From the NCBI RefSeq assembly GCF_014201095.1, contig NZ_JACHDN010000001.1, forward strand, positions 186,001 to 250,000: a stretch of DNA of 64,000 bases, read 5' to 3'. Made by a program: the position numbers and the translations under genes. Origin of the DNA: Cellulomonas hominis. Lineage in GTDB: Bacteria; Actinomycetota; Actinomycetes; Actinomycetales; Cellulomonadaceae. The first letter of the stretch is position 1. Every line of letters begins with the position of its first letter. The notes beneath the pieces are model-generated. The model was given only the letters and a program-made list of their open reading frames with translations. It ran no database searches and was not told where the DNA came from. Below are positions 27,665 to 37,357 of the stretch, in pieces.

Positions 27665-29346
27665 GTCAGCCCCTTGATGACGGCGAGGCGCAGGCGCAGC
27701 AGCGAGGCCGCGTCCGGGCGCAGCTCGGGACGGTCCAGCACGGCGGCGGCCGCGTCGCGCTCGCGCCCGGCCTGGTCGGCGGCGTGCTCGGCCAGCCGGT
27801 CGCGCAGCGCGGCGACGGCCGCCTTGCCCTGCGCGCCGAGCAGGTCCACCAGCATCCGGCCGGCGGCGTCGAGTCCCGCGGCGGCGGCCAGCGCGAGCGC
27901 GGCGAGCCCCTCGTCACCGAGCGCCCGCCGGGCGGCCGCGGCCCGCTTGCCGGCCTTCGCGGCGGCACGACGGGCGGCGCGGTCGGCGCCCGGGGCCGGC
28001 TCGACGGCCGATGCGTCATCGAGCACCTCGACGGCCCCGGCGACCCACTCGCGCGCGGCGCGCTCGACCTCGCGCGGCCGGTCCGCGGCGCGGTCCGGCC
28101 AGTCGGCGGCCACCGACGTCCCGCCCGCCGGGCCGGTGGCCAGGGCGTCGCGCAGCTCCCGCTCGGCGGCGGCCCCCACGGCGGCGAGCGTGGACGCCGC
28201 GGACGACACCAGGTCCTGCACCAGCGGCAGCACGGCGGTCGCGCGCTCACGCCCGGTGCGGCGGGAGCGGTCCACCCGCCCCGACCCCCGCACCACGTCG
28301 GCGAGCGGCGCACCCGGCGCGGTGAGCTCGGCCCACCGGGCCTGCGCCGCGCCCTGCGCGACGGCGCCGCGGGCGACCGTCCGGCGAGCCTCCTCGGCGG
28401 GTCCGCGCACCGCGTCGTCCAGCGCCTCCCGGATCGTCGTCGCCGCCTCGGCCTGCGTGTCGACCGCCTCGGCGAGCTCGTCCACCCACGGCCGCAGCGC
28501 CGCCAGCGAGCCCCGCAGCGTCCGGGCCACGACGGTCCGCGCCCGGTCCGGCCCGGCCAGCATGGTCAGCCAGCGGGTGATCGGCGCGACCCGCGCGGCG
28601 TCCAGCAACCCCTCGTGCGGCCCGAGGTCCGGCACCACGAACAGCGGCGACCCCTGCATCCCGTGCCCGCGCAGCCGCTCCAGCAGGTCCCCGCGCACGG
28701 TCGGCAGCGACGCCGGGTCGACGCGGTTCAGCACCATCGCCACCGACGCCCCGCGGTCCGTGGCCTCGCCGAGCACCCGCCAGGGCAGCGCGTCGCCGTA
28801 CCGGGCCGCGGTCGTGACGAACAGCCAGAGGTCGGCGGCCTCGAGCAGCCGGTGCGCCGAGCGGCGGTTGCTCTCCAGCACCGAGTCCACGTCCGGGGCG
28901 TCCATCAGCGCGATCCCGCGCGGCACCCGGTCCGAGGCCACGACGTCGACGGCGTCCGTCACGGGGTGCTCGCGCACCAGCTCGGCGTCCTCCGGGTGGT
29001 GCACCAGCACCGGCCGGCGGGTGGTCGGCCGCAGCACGCCCGCCTCGCTGACCTCCTCCCCCACCAGGGAGTTCACCAGCGTCGACTTGCCGGCGCCCGT
29101 CGACCCCGCGACCACGACGATCGCCGGCGCCGAGAGCTGCCGCAGCCGGGGCACGAGGTGGTCCGCGAGCTGGTCGACCAGCCGCGTCCGGGACGCCCGC
29201 GCGGACTCGGCCCCCGGGACGTCGAGCGGGAACGCCGTGGCCCGCACGTCGCGCAGCAGGTCGGTCAGCGCGTCGAGCAGGGACGTGGCGGCGAGCGGCC
29301 GGTCGAGGACGTCCCTCGCGGCCGAGCTCCCCGCCTGCGCATTCAC
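27661..29346 (-). CDS. dynamin-like GTPase B2 (paralogue of B1)
   Basis: Dynamin-family protein of 561 residues with G1 AGSTGAGKSTLVNSL, RPTTRRPVLVHH, G3 LMDAPDVDS and an AADLWLFVTTAARYGDALPW segment shared nearly word for word with B1. The C-terminal half is long, helical and Ala-rich. The obvious hydrophobic hairpin of B1 is weaker here and is replaced by an Ala/Leu-rich stretch. The GTG at 29346 has GAGGA at 7-nt spacing; a GTG two codons earlier is less well spaced. First gene of the B2-A2-ssb-ettA-B1-A1 run. Confidence 0.87.
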   Translation of the reverse strand: MNAQAGSSAARDVLDRPLAATSLLDALTDLLRDVRATAFPLDVPGAESARASRTRLVDQLADHLVPRLRQLSAPAIVVVAGSTGAGKSTLVNSLVGEEVSEAGVLRPTTRRPVLVHHPEDAELVREHPVTDAVDVVASDRVPRGIALMDAPDVDSVLESNRRSAHRLLEAADLWLFVTTAARYGDALPWRVLGEATDRGASVAMVLNRVDPASLPTVRGDLLERLRGHGMQGSPLFVVPDLGPHEGLLDAARVAPITRWLTMLAGPDRARTVVARTLRGSLAALRPWVDELAEAVDTQAEAATTIREALDDAVRGPAEEARRTVARGAVAQGAAQARWAELTAPGAPLADVVRGSGRVDRSRRTGRERATAVLPLVQDLVSSAASTLAAVGAAAERELRDALATGPAGGTSVAADWPDRAADRPREVERAAREWVAGAVEVLDDASAVEPAPGADRAARRAAAKAGKRAAAARRALGDEGLAALALAAAAGLDAAGRMLVDLLGAQGKAAVAALRDRLAEHAADQAGRERDAAAAVLDRPELRPDAASLLRLRLAVIKGLT

Positions 29347-29490
29347 GTCCACATCCTCGCCCGTCCACAGGGCCCCGGCCAAACCTCCGCGCCGTGCGAC
29401 CTGCGAATCCGTGCCGCGGTCACGCGCGGGACGGGGGCGGCCGGACGCGTACCCTGGACCGGACCGGTTCCCCGCGCGGGGGCGGGTCGC

Positions 29491-29563
29491 GCCTCCATAG
29501 CTCAATGGATAGAGCAACGGCCTTCTAATCCGTCGGTTGCAGGTTCGAGTCCTGCTGGGGGCA
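29491..29563 (+). tRNA. tRNA-Arg (anticodon TCT)
   Basis: Complete cloverleaf: acceptor GCCTCCA pairs with TGGGGGC, D-arm GCTCAATGGATAGAGC, anticodon loop CTTCTAA giving TCT, and T-arm GCAGGTTCGAGTCCTGC. The CCA end is not encoded (CACC follows). A TACCCT box upstream at about 29447 may be its -10. Confidence 0.96.
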
Positions 29564-29620
29564 CCCTCCACCCGCCCGACCCCTTGCCGTGACAGGCACC
29601 GCAGGAGTTGGCTTGCCCCC

Positions 29621-29944
29621 GTGGACTGCAGAGGCCTCGGCCCGCTGGCGCAGCGGCTCGACCAGCTCGCGGCCTCCGTGTGCGGCCGGGCGCGGGTCGT
29701 CATGCTCGACGCCGCCGCGCCGGAGGGCGGCCAGGTGCGCTGGACGCTGAGCCTGACCGACCTCGCGGGCGCCCCGCTGGCGCACCAGCACCTGCACCTC
29801 CCCGACGCGGACGACGCCCCGCTCGCCGCGGGCCGGCACCTCCGGCTCGGCGGCCTGACCGTCGACGGCGAGTGGATCGCGAGCCCCGACGTCGTCCGGC
29901 CGCGGTACTACGCCCGGGTGCTGGTGACGTCGGGCCTCAACTGA
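29621..29944 (+). CDS. hypothetical protein, 107 aa
   Basis: Short soluble protein of unknown function. The frame is open from before the tRNA end, but the credible start is GTG 29621, giving MDCRGLGPLAQRLDQLAASV. A GGAG lies 13 nt upstream, so spacing is long and the start is uncertain. The central part, RVVMLDAAAPEGGQVRWTLSLTD, and a regular beta-like pattern with good GC3 support coding. It is convergent with the ABC-F gene (9 nt apart). I do not recognise the family. Confidence 0.65.
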   Translation: MDCRGLGPLAQRLDQLAASVCGRARVVMLDAAAPEGGQVRWTLSLTDLAGAPLAHQHLHLPDADDAPLAAGRHLRLGGLTVDGEWIASPDVVRPRYYARVLVTSGLN

Positions 29945-29953
29945 CCCGGGCCC

Positions 29954-31555
29954 TCACCCGACCTCCCCCACCTGCCGCATCCGCCCGTTGCCGTCCAGCT
30001 CCACGACGCTCCCCACCCCGATCCGCCGCAGGAACGCCGCGTCGTGGCTGACCACGAGCAGCGCCCCCCGGTACGCGTCCAGCGCCTCGGCCAGCCGCTC
30101 GACGGACGCGATGTCGAGGTTGTTCGTCGGCTCGTCCAGCACGAGCAGCTGCGCGGGAGGCTCGGCGAGCAGCAGCCGCGCGAGCGCGACCCGGAACCGC
30201 TCCCCGCCCGACAGGGTGCGCACGGGCCGGTCGGCGGCGTCGCCGCGCAGCAGGAGCCGGGCGAGCTGGTTGCGGATCGTCCCGGGCGGCGTCCCCGGCG
30301 CCACGGCGCGCACGTTCTCGAGCGCCCCGGCGTCGTCGTCCAGGCCGTCGAGCCGCTGCGGCAGGTACCCGACGCGGTCGGTGAGCAGCCGCCCGTGCGG
30401 CCGCCCCGGGACAGGCGCGGTCCCGTGGACCACCTGCGCCAGCAGCGTGGACTTCCCCGAGCCGTTGGGGCCGACGAGCGCGACCCGCTCGGGCCCCTGG
30501 ACGACCAGGGTGCGGTCCTCGTCGTGCAGCTCGGCGAGGCGCCGGCCGCGCGGGACGCCGGGGTCGGGCAGGACGAGGTGGATGTGCTCGTCGTCCCGGA
30601 CGCGCGCGTCGGCGGCGTCGACGGCGGCCCGCGCGGCCTCGACCCGCCCGTCGAGCGTGGACCGCAGCGCGCCCGCCGACGCCTGGGCGCGCGAGGCCCG
30701 GTTGCCGGCGAGGATCTTCGGGATGCCGCCGGAGGCCTGCGTCGCCCGCGCGGTGCGTGCCCGCCGGGCGAGCGTGGTCTCGGCCTCGACGCGCTGCCGC
30801 TTCTCGACGCGGAGGGCCTGCTGCGCGGAGCGGGCGGCCTGCACGGCGGCCGCCTGCTCCTGGTCCCGGTGCTCCCGCCAGGCGCTGTACGGCCCGCCGT
30901 AGGTGTCGAGGGCGCCGTCGTGCAGCTCGGCCGTGGCGTCCATGTGCTCGAGGAGCTCGAGGTCGTGGCTGACGACCACGAGGGTGCCGGGCCACTGGTC
31001 GACGAGCTCCGCGAGCCGGGCGCGCGTCGGGCGGTCGAGGTTGTTGGTCGGCTCGTCGAGCAGGGTGATCGGGGTGCGGCGCAGGCGCAGGCCGGTGAGG
31101 GCGATGAGCATCGCCTCGCCGCCGGACACCTCGGCGACGCGCCGGTCGAGGTCGGTGCCACCGAGGCCGATCTGGTGCAGCGCCTCGTCGGCGCGGGACT
31201 CGACGGCCCAGTCGTCGCCGACGGCGTCGAAGTGCCGCTCGTCGACGTCGCCGGCCTCGATGGCGCGCAGCGCCGCGAGCACCCCGTCGATGCCGAGCAG
31301 CTCGGCGACCGTGGCGTCGCGGCGCAGGGTCAGGGTCTGCGGGAGGTAGCCGACGTCGCCGGTGGTCTCGACCCGGCCCGAGCTGGGCGCGAGCAGGCCG
31401 GCGACCAGCCGGAGCAGCGTCGACTTGCCGGCGCCGTTGCGGCCGACCAGGCCGGTGCGGCCGGTCGTGAGGGTGCCGTCGAGGTGCGCGAGCGCGACGG
31501 CGCCGTCGGGCCAGGCGAAGGTGACGTCGTGCAGGACGATGGCGGGCTTGGACAT
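29954..31555 (-). CDS. ABC-F family ATPase (antibiotic-resistance/translation-factor type)
   Basis: ABC-F protein of 533 residues with two ATPase domains and no membrane segment: Walker [10 protein letters not shown] and GPNGSGKST, signatures VSGGEAML and [15 protein letters not shown], Walker [13 protein letters not shown] and [12 protein letters not shown]. The Arg/Ala-rich interdomain linker is at about residues 215-290. Such proteins act on ribosomes, often to displace antibiotics. ATG 31555 has GAGGA upstream. The leader contains a short leaderless ORF and a GC-rich hairpin, as in ribosome-mediated attenuation of ABC-F resistance genes. The drug target is not readable. Confidence 0.92.
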   Translation of the reverse strand: MSKPAIVLHDVTFAWPDGAVALAHLDGTLTTGRTGLVGRNGAGKSTLLRLVAGLLAPSSGRVETTGDVGYLPQTLTLRRDATVAELLGIDGVLAALRAIEAGDVDERHFDAVGDDWAVESRADEALHQIGLGGTDLDRRVAEVSGGEAMLIALTGLRLRRTPITLLDEPTNNLDRPTRARLAELVDQWPGTLVVVSHDLELLEHMDATAELHDGALDTYGGPYSAWREHRDQEQAAAVQAARSAQQALRVEKRQRVEAETTLARRARTARATQASGGIPKILAGNRASRAQASAGALRSTLDGRVEAARAAVDAADARVRDDEHIHLVLPDPGVPRGRRLAELHDEDRTLVVQGPERVALVGPNGSGKSTLLAQVVHGTAPVPGRPHGRLLTDRVGYLPQRLDGLDDDAGALENVRAVAPGTPPGTIRNQLARLLLRGDAADRPVRTLSGGERFRVALARLLLAEPPAQLLVLDEPTNNLDIASVERLAEALDAYRGALLVVSHDAAFLRRIGVGSVVELDGNGRMRQVGEVG

Positions 31556-31591
31556 GCGGGGTCCTCGGGGTGGGTGCTGCGGTCGGGGGAC

Positions 31592-31620
31592 GGCGCGCGC
31601 GCACCGGGGGTGCGGCGCGC
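31592..31620 (-). terminator. putative attenuator hairpin in the ABC-F leader
   Basis: Read on the minus strand, GCGCGCCGCACC and GGTGCGCGCGCGC fold around CCC, followed by GTCCCCC. It lies about 40 nt upstream of the ABC-F start and downstream of the short leader ORF. Confidence 0.5.
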
Positions 31621-31734
31621 GAAGGGTCCGCGCAGGGGTACGTCGAGGCCTCGGGGCGCGTCCGGCGGGGGGACGCTCATCGGCCGGCGCGCGTCGCGCC
31701 GTCCACCCGGGTGCAGGCCACCGCGGCGCGGCGG

Positions 31735-31761
31735 CTAGCCTCTGTCGACCTCGATCTCCAC
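31735..31761 (-). CDS. putative 8-aa leaderless leader peptide of the ABC-F gene
   Basis: GTG GAG ATC GAG GTC GAC AGA GGC TAG encodes MEIEVDRG. A TAGGTT box lies exactly 7 nt before the GTG, as at other leaderless starts in this window. The peptide ends in an AGA codon that is rare in this genome. It begins 206 nt before the ABC-F gene on the same strand. Known ABC-F resistance genes are often preceded by such peptides. Too short to be proved by composition. Confidence 0.4.
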   Translation of the reverse strand: MEIEVDRG

Positions 31762-31934
31762 GGGGGCGAACCTACCACCGCCGCCCCGACGCCGGCGGGG
31801 CCCGCCGCGGCCCCGTGTACGATGGCCGCACTCGATCCGCGGGGACGAGAGACCTCCCCGCTGCGGCGAACGGCTCCTCGGCGTCGATGCCCGGCCGTCC
31901 AGACCCGCCCGTACCACCACCTCCGCGCCGCGGA
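31762..31934. promoter_or_regulatory. divergent control region between ABC-F leader and csp-side transcript
   Basis: On the plus strand TGTACGAT (TACGAT at 31818-31823) looks like an extended -10, with a predicted start near 31830. A hairpin with arms GCGGGGA/TCCCCGC follows at about 31838-31862. On the minus strand TAGGTT serves the leader peptide. The 31556-31934 gap holds no other gene that I can support. Confidence 0.5.
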
Positions 31935-32336
31935 GTGAGAGCAGTCATCATCACGCAGTCCACGGCCGCCCCGCGGCCAGTCCAGCCCTTCCGCACGATC
32001 TCCCCGGCCGCCTTCGCGGCCGTCTCCCCCGCCACCTCCCCGGCCGCGCCGCGCCTGTCCTGGCGCCAGGCCGCCGACGACCTCTGGGTCGCCACCCGCG
32101 ACGGCGAGTACGCCGGCATGGTGGCCCGCGAGGGCGACCGCCACCGCGTGTTCGACCACCTGTCCCGCCCCGTCGGCACCGCCGCCACCCGGCAGGACGC
32201 CACCGACCTCCTGCGCCCCGCGGCGCAGGCCCCGGCGTGCACGGCCCGTGCACGCCTCCCCCGCTGTCCGCGCCCGCCGGGGCGCGGCTCGAGGGGTCGC
32301 GACCGCGGCCCCTCCGTTCGAATGAGAGAAGACACC
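31935..32336 (+). CDS. possible protein-coding ORF in frame with csp, no stop before it
   Basis: From GTG 31935 the frame reads protein-like sequence with strong GC3, notably [20 protein letters not shown] and [21 protein letters not shown], up to about 32230. Coding character then fades across a palindrome and a hairpin, yet the frame has no stop before the csp ATG at 32337. Translation from GTG would therefore produce a fusion of about 202 residues with CspA. A one-base shift near 32236 would instead end at TGA 32323, just before the csp ribosome site. It may be a real small gene with a lost stop or frameshift, or a long csp leader. Confidence 0.45.
32235..32255. promoter_or_regulatory. 21-bp perfect palindrome upstream of csp
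   Basis: GCGTGCACGG, one C, then CCGTGCACGC. It lies 82 bp before the csp start and could be an operator or an RNA hairpin. A second hairpin (GAGGGG/CCCCTC, about 32291-32314) follows. Confidence 0.55.
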
Positions 32337-32543
32337 ATGGCCATCGGGACCGTGAAGTGGTTCAACGCCGAGAAGGGCTTCGGGTTCATCGCCCCGGCCG
32401 ACGGCGGCCCGGACGTGTTCGCGCACTACAGCGCGATCGAGAGCACGGGCGGCTACCGCACCCTCGACGAGAACCAGCAGGTCGAGTTCGACGTCACCCA
32501 GGGCCCCAAGGGCCCGCAGGCGGCGAACATCCGCCCGGCCTGA
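32337..32543 (+). CDS. cspA: cold shock protein CspA-family
   Basis: Nucleic-acid-binding cold shock domain protein of 68 residues, acting as an RNA chaperone. RNP1 [15 protein letters not shown] and RNP2-like DVFAHYSAI are intact, and the length is normal for bacterial Csp. The ATG at 32337 is preceded by a purine-rich GAGAGAAG. The C-terminus [15 protein letters not shown] is typical. A bidirectional terminator follows before the convergent desaturase. Confidence 0.96.
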   Translation: MAIGTVKWFNAEKGFGFIAPADGGPDVFAHYSAIESTGGYRTLDENQQVEFDVTQGPKGPQAANIRPA

Positions 32544-32555
32544 CGTCGCGCGCCC

Positions 32556-32588
32556 ACCGGCCGTCCCGCCTCGTGCGGGGCGGCCGGT
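32556..32588. terminator. bidirectional terminator between csp and desaturase
   Basis: ACCGGCCGTCCCGC (32556-32569) pairs with GCGGGGCGGCCGGT (32575-32588), 13 of 14 positions. It serves the convergent genes on both sides. Confidence 0.85.
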
Positions 32589-32595
32589 CGTGCGT

Positions 32596-33669
32596 TCAGA
32601 CCGCCCGGAACTTCCGGACGAGCGGGCAGTCGAACGGGTCGCGGGCCGCGAGGCCGACCTCGTTGAGGTACCGCACGACGATCGCGTAGGACCGCAGCAG
32701 CGTCGTCTCCGTGTACGGCACGTCGTGCCGGGCGCAGTGCTCCCGGACCAGCCGGCGGGCGCGCGCGAGGTGCGGGCGCGGCATGCTCGGGAACAGGTGG
32801 TGCTCGATCTGGTAGTTGAGCCCGCCCATGAGCGCGCTCATCACGCCGCCGCCGGAGATGTTCCGGGACGTGAGCACCTGCTTGGACAGGAAGTCCAGCC
32901 GGCTCGACTCCGGGATGACGGCCATGCCCTTGTGGTTCGGCGCGAACGACGCGCCCATGTAGACGCCGAAGACGGCGAGCTGCACGCCGAGGAACGCGAA
33001 CCCGAGCCCGGTCGGCAGCAGCCAGAGGACGAGCGCGACGTACACGCTCAGGCGCACCGCGATGATGACGAGCTCGCGGGTGCGCGCCGCCCCGCGCTCC
33101 GCCGCGAGCAGGGACCGCACCGACGTGACGTGCAGGTTCAGCCCCTCGAGCGTGAGCAGCGGGAAGAACGCCCAGCCCTGGATCCGCGCCAGCGCCGCCA
33201 TGACCCGCCCGCGGGACGCGGCGTCCTGCGGGAGGAACACGATCGTGTCCGGCGCGATGTCCGGGTCCTTGCCGACCCGGTTCGGGTTGGCGTGGTGCCG
33301 GGAGTGCTTGGACATCCACCACTGGTGGCTGATGCCGACGACGCCGTTGGCGAGCACCCGGCCGAGCCGGTCGTTCGCGGGACCGGACGCGAACACCTGC
33401 CGGTGCGACGCCTCGTGCGCGACGAACGCGACCTGCGTCAGGACGACGCCCAGCCCGGCGGCGATCAGCAGCTGGAACCAGGAGTCCCCCAGCAGCACGG
33501 CCCCGGCGGCCAGCGCGACCAGGGCGAGCCCGAGGCCGACGAGCAGCCAGACGTAGAACGCCCGGGTGCGGGACAGCAGCCCGGCCTCGCGGACCCGCTG
33601 GGAGAGCTCCTGGTAGGAGCCGGTGGCGGCGGCCTGGCCGCGGCGGACGGTGGGTGCGTCGGCGGTCAT
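32596..33669 (-). CDS. membrane fatty acid (acyl-CoA/acyl-lipid) desaturase
   Basis: Integral membrane di-iron desaturase of 357 residues. The three histidine boxes are visible: HEASH at about residue 89, HSRHH at about 123 and QIEHH at about 291. Hydrophobic helices lie at about 40-80 and 195-235. The QIEHHLFPSMPR box is typical of front-end or DesA3/linoleoyl-type desaturases rather than soluble ACP desaturases. ATG 33669 has GGAG upstream. The role is probably membrane fluidity. Proximity to csp is suggestive, but transcription is convergent. Confidence 0.93.
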   Translation of the reverse strand: MTADAPTVRRGQAAATGSYQELSQRVREAGLLSRTRAFYVWLLVGLGLALVALAAGAVLLGDSWFQLLIAAGLGVVLTQVAFVAHEASHRQVFASGPANDRLGRVLANGVVGISHQWWMSKHSRHHANPNRVGKDPDIAPDTIVFLPQDAASRGRVMAALARIQGWAFFPLLTLEGLNLHVTSVRSLLAAERGAARTRELVIIAVRLSVYVALVLWLLPTGLGFAFLGVQLAVFGVYMGASFAPNHKGMAVIPESSRLDFLSKQVLTSRNISGGGVMSALMGGLNYQIEHHLFPSMPRPHLARARRLVREHCARHDVPYTETTLLRSYAIVVRYLNEVGLAARDPFDCPLVRKFRAV

Positions 33670-33781
33670 GCGATCTCCGGACGGCTGGGGGTCGACTTCC
33701 CAGCCGGGGGCATGAGCGGACGCTCGACGTGCGGATGCCCACGCACGCTACGTCATCCCGGCCGCGCGCGCCCCCGGGGTC

Positions 33782-35080
33782 TCACCGCCACGGGTGCGTC
33801 GCCGGCCCCGCCCCCAGCCACCGCACGAGCAGCTCCAGCCGGCTGACCGCCCGCGCGTGCGCCGCGGTCCCCGGCGCGGTGACCGCCACCAGTCGTTCCC
33901 AGCCCTGCCAGTCCTCCGCGCCCTCGTCGCGGTCCAGCCACCGCTCGAGCGCGACGGCGTCGCCCGCCGCGAGCACCCCGGCGCGCAGGTCCGACGCCAG
34001 GGCGTCGCGCACCCGCTCGACCCCGGGGGCGCGCGAGCGCGGCAGCACCGGCCCGGCGTAGCGGTCCAGCGCCGCCCGCACGTCCCCCGCGGCCAGGGCG
34101 TCGCGCACGGCGGCGGCGTCGGTGCCCAGCGGCTCCGCCAGCCGGTACGGCCGGGAGTGCGCGACCAGCGACCCGGCGGCGCGGCGCAACCGGGACACCT
34201 CGGCGCGGACCGCGACGTCGGACATGGCGTCCGGGTGCAGCAGGACGGCGAGCTCGTCGGCGTGCAGGCCGCGCGGGTGCTCGGCGAGCAGGAGCAGCAG
34301 CTCGGCGTGCCGCAGGGACAGCGGCCGCGCGGGCTCGCCGGGCCGGACCAGGACGCCGGACCCGGGCCGCAGCACCTCCAGCCGGGTCGCGGGGCCGGCG
34401 GCCGCGGGCAGCGCGACGCCGCGGGCGAGGCTGCGGGCGCGGAGGTCGGCCTCGACGGCGGCGGCGGTGGCCCGCACGAGGGAGAGCATGAGGCCGGAGG
34501 CGGCCGCCTCCCGCCCGGTGACGTCGAGCGCCCCGAGGATCCGCCCGTCGGGCCCGCTCAGGACGGTGGCGGTGCAGGACCAGGGGTGCACGGCGCGGGT
34601 CCAGTGCTCGGCGGCGTGCACCTGCACGTCGTGCCCGGTGGCCAGCGCGGTCCCGGGAGCGTTCGTCCCGGCGTGCCGCTCGTCCCAGGCGGCGCCCTCG
34701 ACGAACCCGACACCCTCGACGGCGCGGCGCACCCCCGGGTCGCCCGCCACCCAGAGCAGCCGGCCGTCGACGTCCGCGAGCGCGACGACGAACCCCTCGC
34801 CGACCGCCGCGTCCAGCAGCAGGCCGCGCACCACGGGCAGCGCGGCGCGCAGCGGGTGCTCCCGCCGGTACGCGCGCAGGTCGGCGTCGGTCAGCGTGAC
34901 CGGAGGGGCCGGGCGCTCGGGGTCGATGCCGCTGCGCAGGCTCCGCAGCCAGGAGTCCGCGACGACGGGACGGATGCCCGGCACGGGCGTCCCGGTGGTG
35001 ACGAACCGCTCGTGGGCGGCGCGCACGCGCGCCACGGCGGTCGCGTCGGGGCGAGCCGGGTCGAGCCCGTCGGTCGGCAC
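33782..35080 (-). CDS. GAF-domain transcriptional regulator (AcoR-like N-terminus, no sigma54 domain)
   Basis: Regulator of 432 residues. An N-terminal region, VRAAHERFV...RPVVADSWLRSLRSGID, is shared with AcoR-type activators. A GAF domain lies at about 70-220 (FVEGAAWDERHAGTNAPGTAL), followed by a C-terminal winged/SARP-like segment (LSLRHAELLLLLAEHPRGL). The AAA+ sigma54-interaction module is absent, as is usual in actinobacteria. It is the third gene after the aldehyde dehydrogenase and DUF779 genes on one strand, a common actinobacterial set, so it probably controls the dehydrogenase. GTG 35080 has GGGGGTGGG upstream. Confidence 0.88.
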   Translation of the reverse strand: MPTDGLDPARPDATAVARVRAAHERFVTTGTPVPGIRPVVADSWLRSLRSGIDPERPAPPVTLTDADLRAYRREHPLRAALPVVRGLLLDAAVGEGFVVALADVDGRLLWVAGDPGVRRAVEGVGFVEGAAWDERHAGTNAPGTALATGHDVQVHAAEHWTRAVHPWSCTATVLSGPDGRILGALDVTGREAAASGLMLSLVRATAAAVEADLRARSLARGVALPAAAGPATRLEVLRPGSGVLVRPGEPARPLSLRHAELLLLLAEHPRGLHADELAVLLHPDAMSDVAVRAEVSRLRRAAGSLVAHSRPYRLAEPLGTDAAAVRDALAAGDVRAALDRYAGPVLPRSRAPGVERVRDALASDLRAGVLAAGDAVALERWLDRDEGAEDWQGWERLVAVTAPGTAAHARAVSRLELLVRWLGAGPATHPWR

Positions 35081-35151
35081 GCCCACCCCCTTCGACGTCG
35101 TCGTCGCGCCGCCAGTCTCGCCCGCCGCGCGCGCGGGCGCCATCCCCCGCC

Positions 35152-35580
35152 TCAGGCGGATCCGTGCAGCAGCGTCGGCGCCTCCCCCGCGGCCGCCGAC
35201 GCCCGCCACTCGTCGTCCGTCAGCAGGCGCGAGCGGATGAGGAACCGCACCCCCTCGGGCGCCTCCAGCGAGAACCCGGCCCCGCGCCCGGGCACCACGT
35301 CGATCGTCAGGTGCGTGTGCCGCCAGTACGCGAACTGCGCCCGGCTCATCCACACCGGGACCGCGACGTCGTCGTCGACCCGCAGGTCGCCGAGGTGCAC
35401 GTCGGCGTCGCCGGTGATGAGGTCGCCCGCCGGGTAGCACATCGGCGAGGACCCGTCGCAGCAGCCGCCGGACTGGTGGAACATCAGGTCGCCGTGCTGC
35501 GCGTGCAGCCGGCAGAGCAGGTCCGCGGCGGCCGGGGTCAGCGCGACCCGGGACGCCGCGGGTGTCGTGCCGTCGTCCAC
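35152..35580 (-). CDS. DUF779 family protein
   Basis: Cytoplasmic protein of 142 residues with the DUF779 core HQSGGCCDGSSPMCYPAGDL, a Cys-rich motif that suggests metal binding, and WRHTHLTIDVVPGRGAGFSLE. DUF779 genes almost always lie next to aldehyde dehydrogenases of the AldA/ExaC type, as here. The molecular role is unknown. GTG 35580 is preceded by GGGAGGAGG. A perfect 15-bp hairpin separates it from the dehydrogenase upstream. Confidence 0.92.
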   Translation of the reverse strand: MDDGTTPAASRVALTPAAADLLCRLHAQHGDLMFHQSGGCCDGSSPMCYPAGDLITGDADVHLGDLRVDDDVAVPVWMSRAQFAYWRHTHLTIDVVPGRGAGFSLEAPEGVRFLIRSRLLTDDEWRASAAAGEAPTLLHGSA

Positions 35581-35595
35581 GTGCCCTCCTCCCGC

Positions 35596-35640
35596 CGCCC
35601 CGCGGCCCGGCCGGTCGCACCCGGCCCGGGCCGCGGGGCG
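35596..35640 (-). terminator. intra-operon hairpin between aldehyde dehydrogenase and DUF779 genes
   Basis: CGCCCCGCGGCCCGG (35596-35610) and its exact complement (35626-35640), with a 15-nt loop. Located 11 nt after the dehydrogenase stop and just before the DUF779 ribosome site. It could partially terminate or stabilise the upstream mRNA. Confidence 0.75.
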
Positions 35641-35651
35641 TGCGCGCCGGC

Positions 35652-37175
<1,524 letters not shown>

Positions 37176-37230
37176 GTGCGCCCTCCGTGCAGAACGGCCG
37201 GCCGGCGCCGGGGTGCGGCGGCGGCCGGGG

Positions 37231-37296
37231 GCACCGCGTCGTTGCGGTGCGCCGTGCGGCGACCGTAGGTCGGGGACGGTTGCAGGTGCGTTGCAG
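37231..37296. promoter_or_regulatory. possible operator elements upstream of aldehyde dehydrogenase
   Basis: Inverted repeat GCACCGC/GCGGTGC (37231-37250), then two GTTGCAG direct repeats exactly 11 bp apart (37279 and 37290), and a related GTTGCGG at 37241. One-helical-turn spacing suggests protein binding, possibly by the GAF regulator. Inference only. Confidence 0.4.
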
Positions 37297-37357
37297 CGCA
37301 GGCCAGCGGGTGCGGGCGGGGCCGCGGGCGCAGCGGTGCGGGCCCACGCCCCGGGGG

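Noticed and set aside
37176..37357. Additional gene between the aldehyde dehydrogenase and the secreted protein
   Set aside because: Readable frames are shadows of neighbouring genes; the stretch instead contains repeats suited to regulation.
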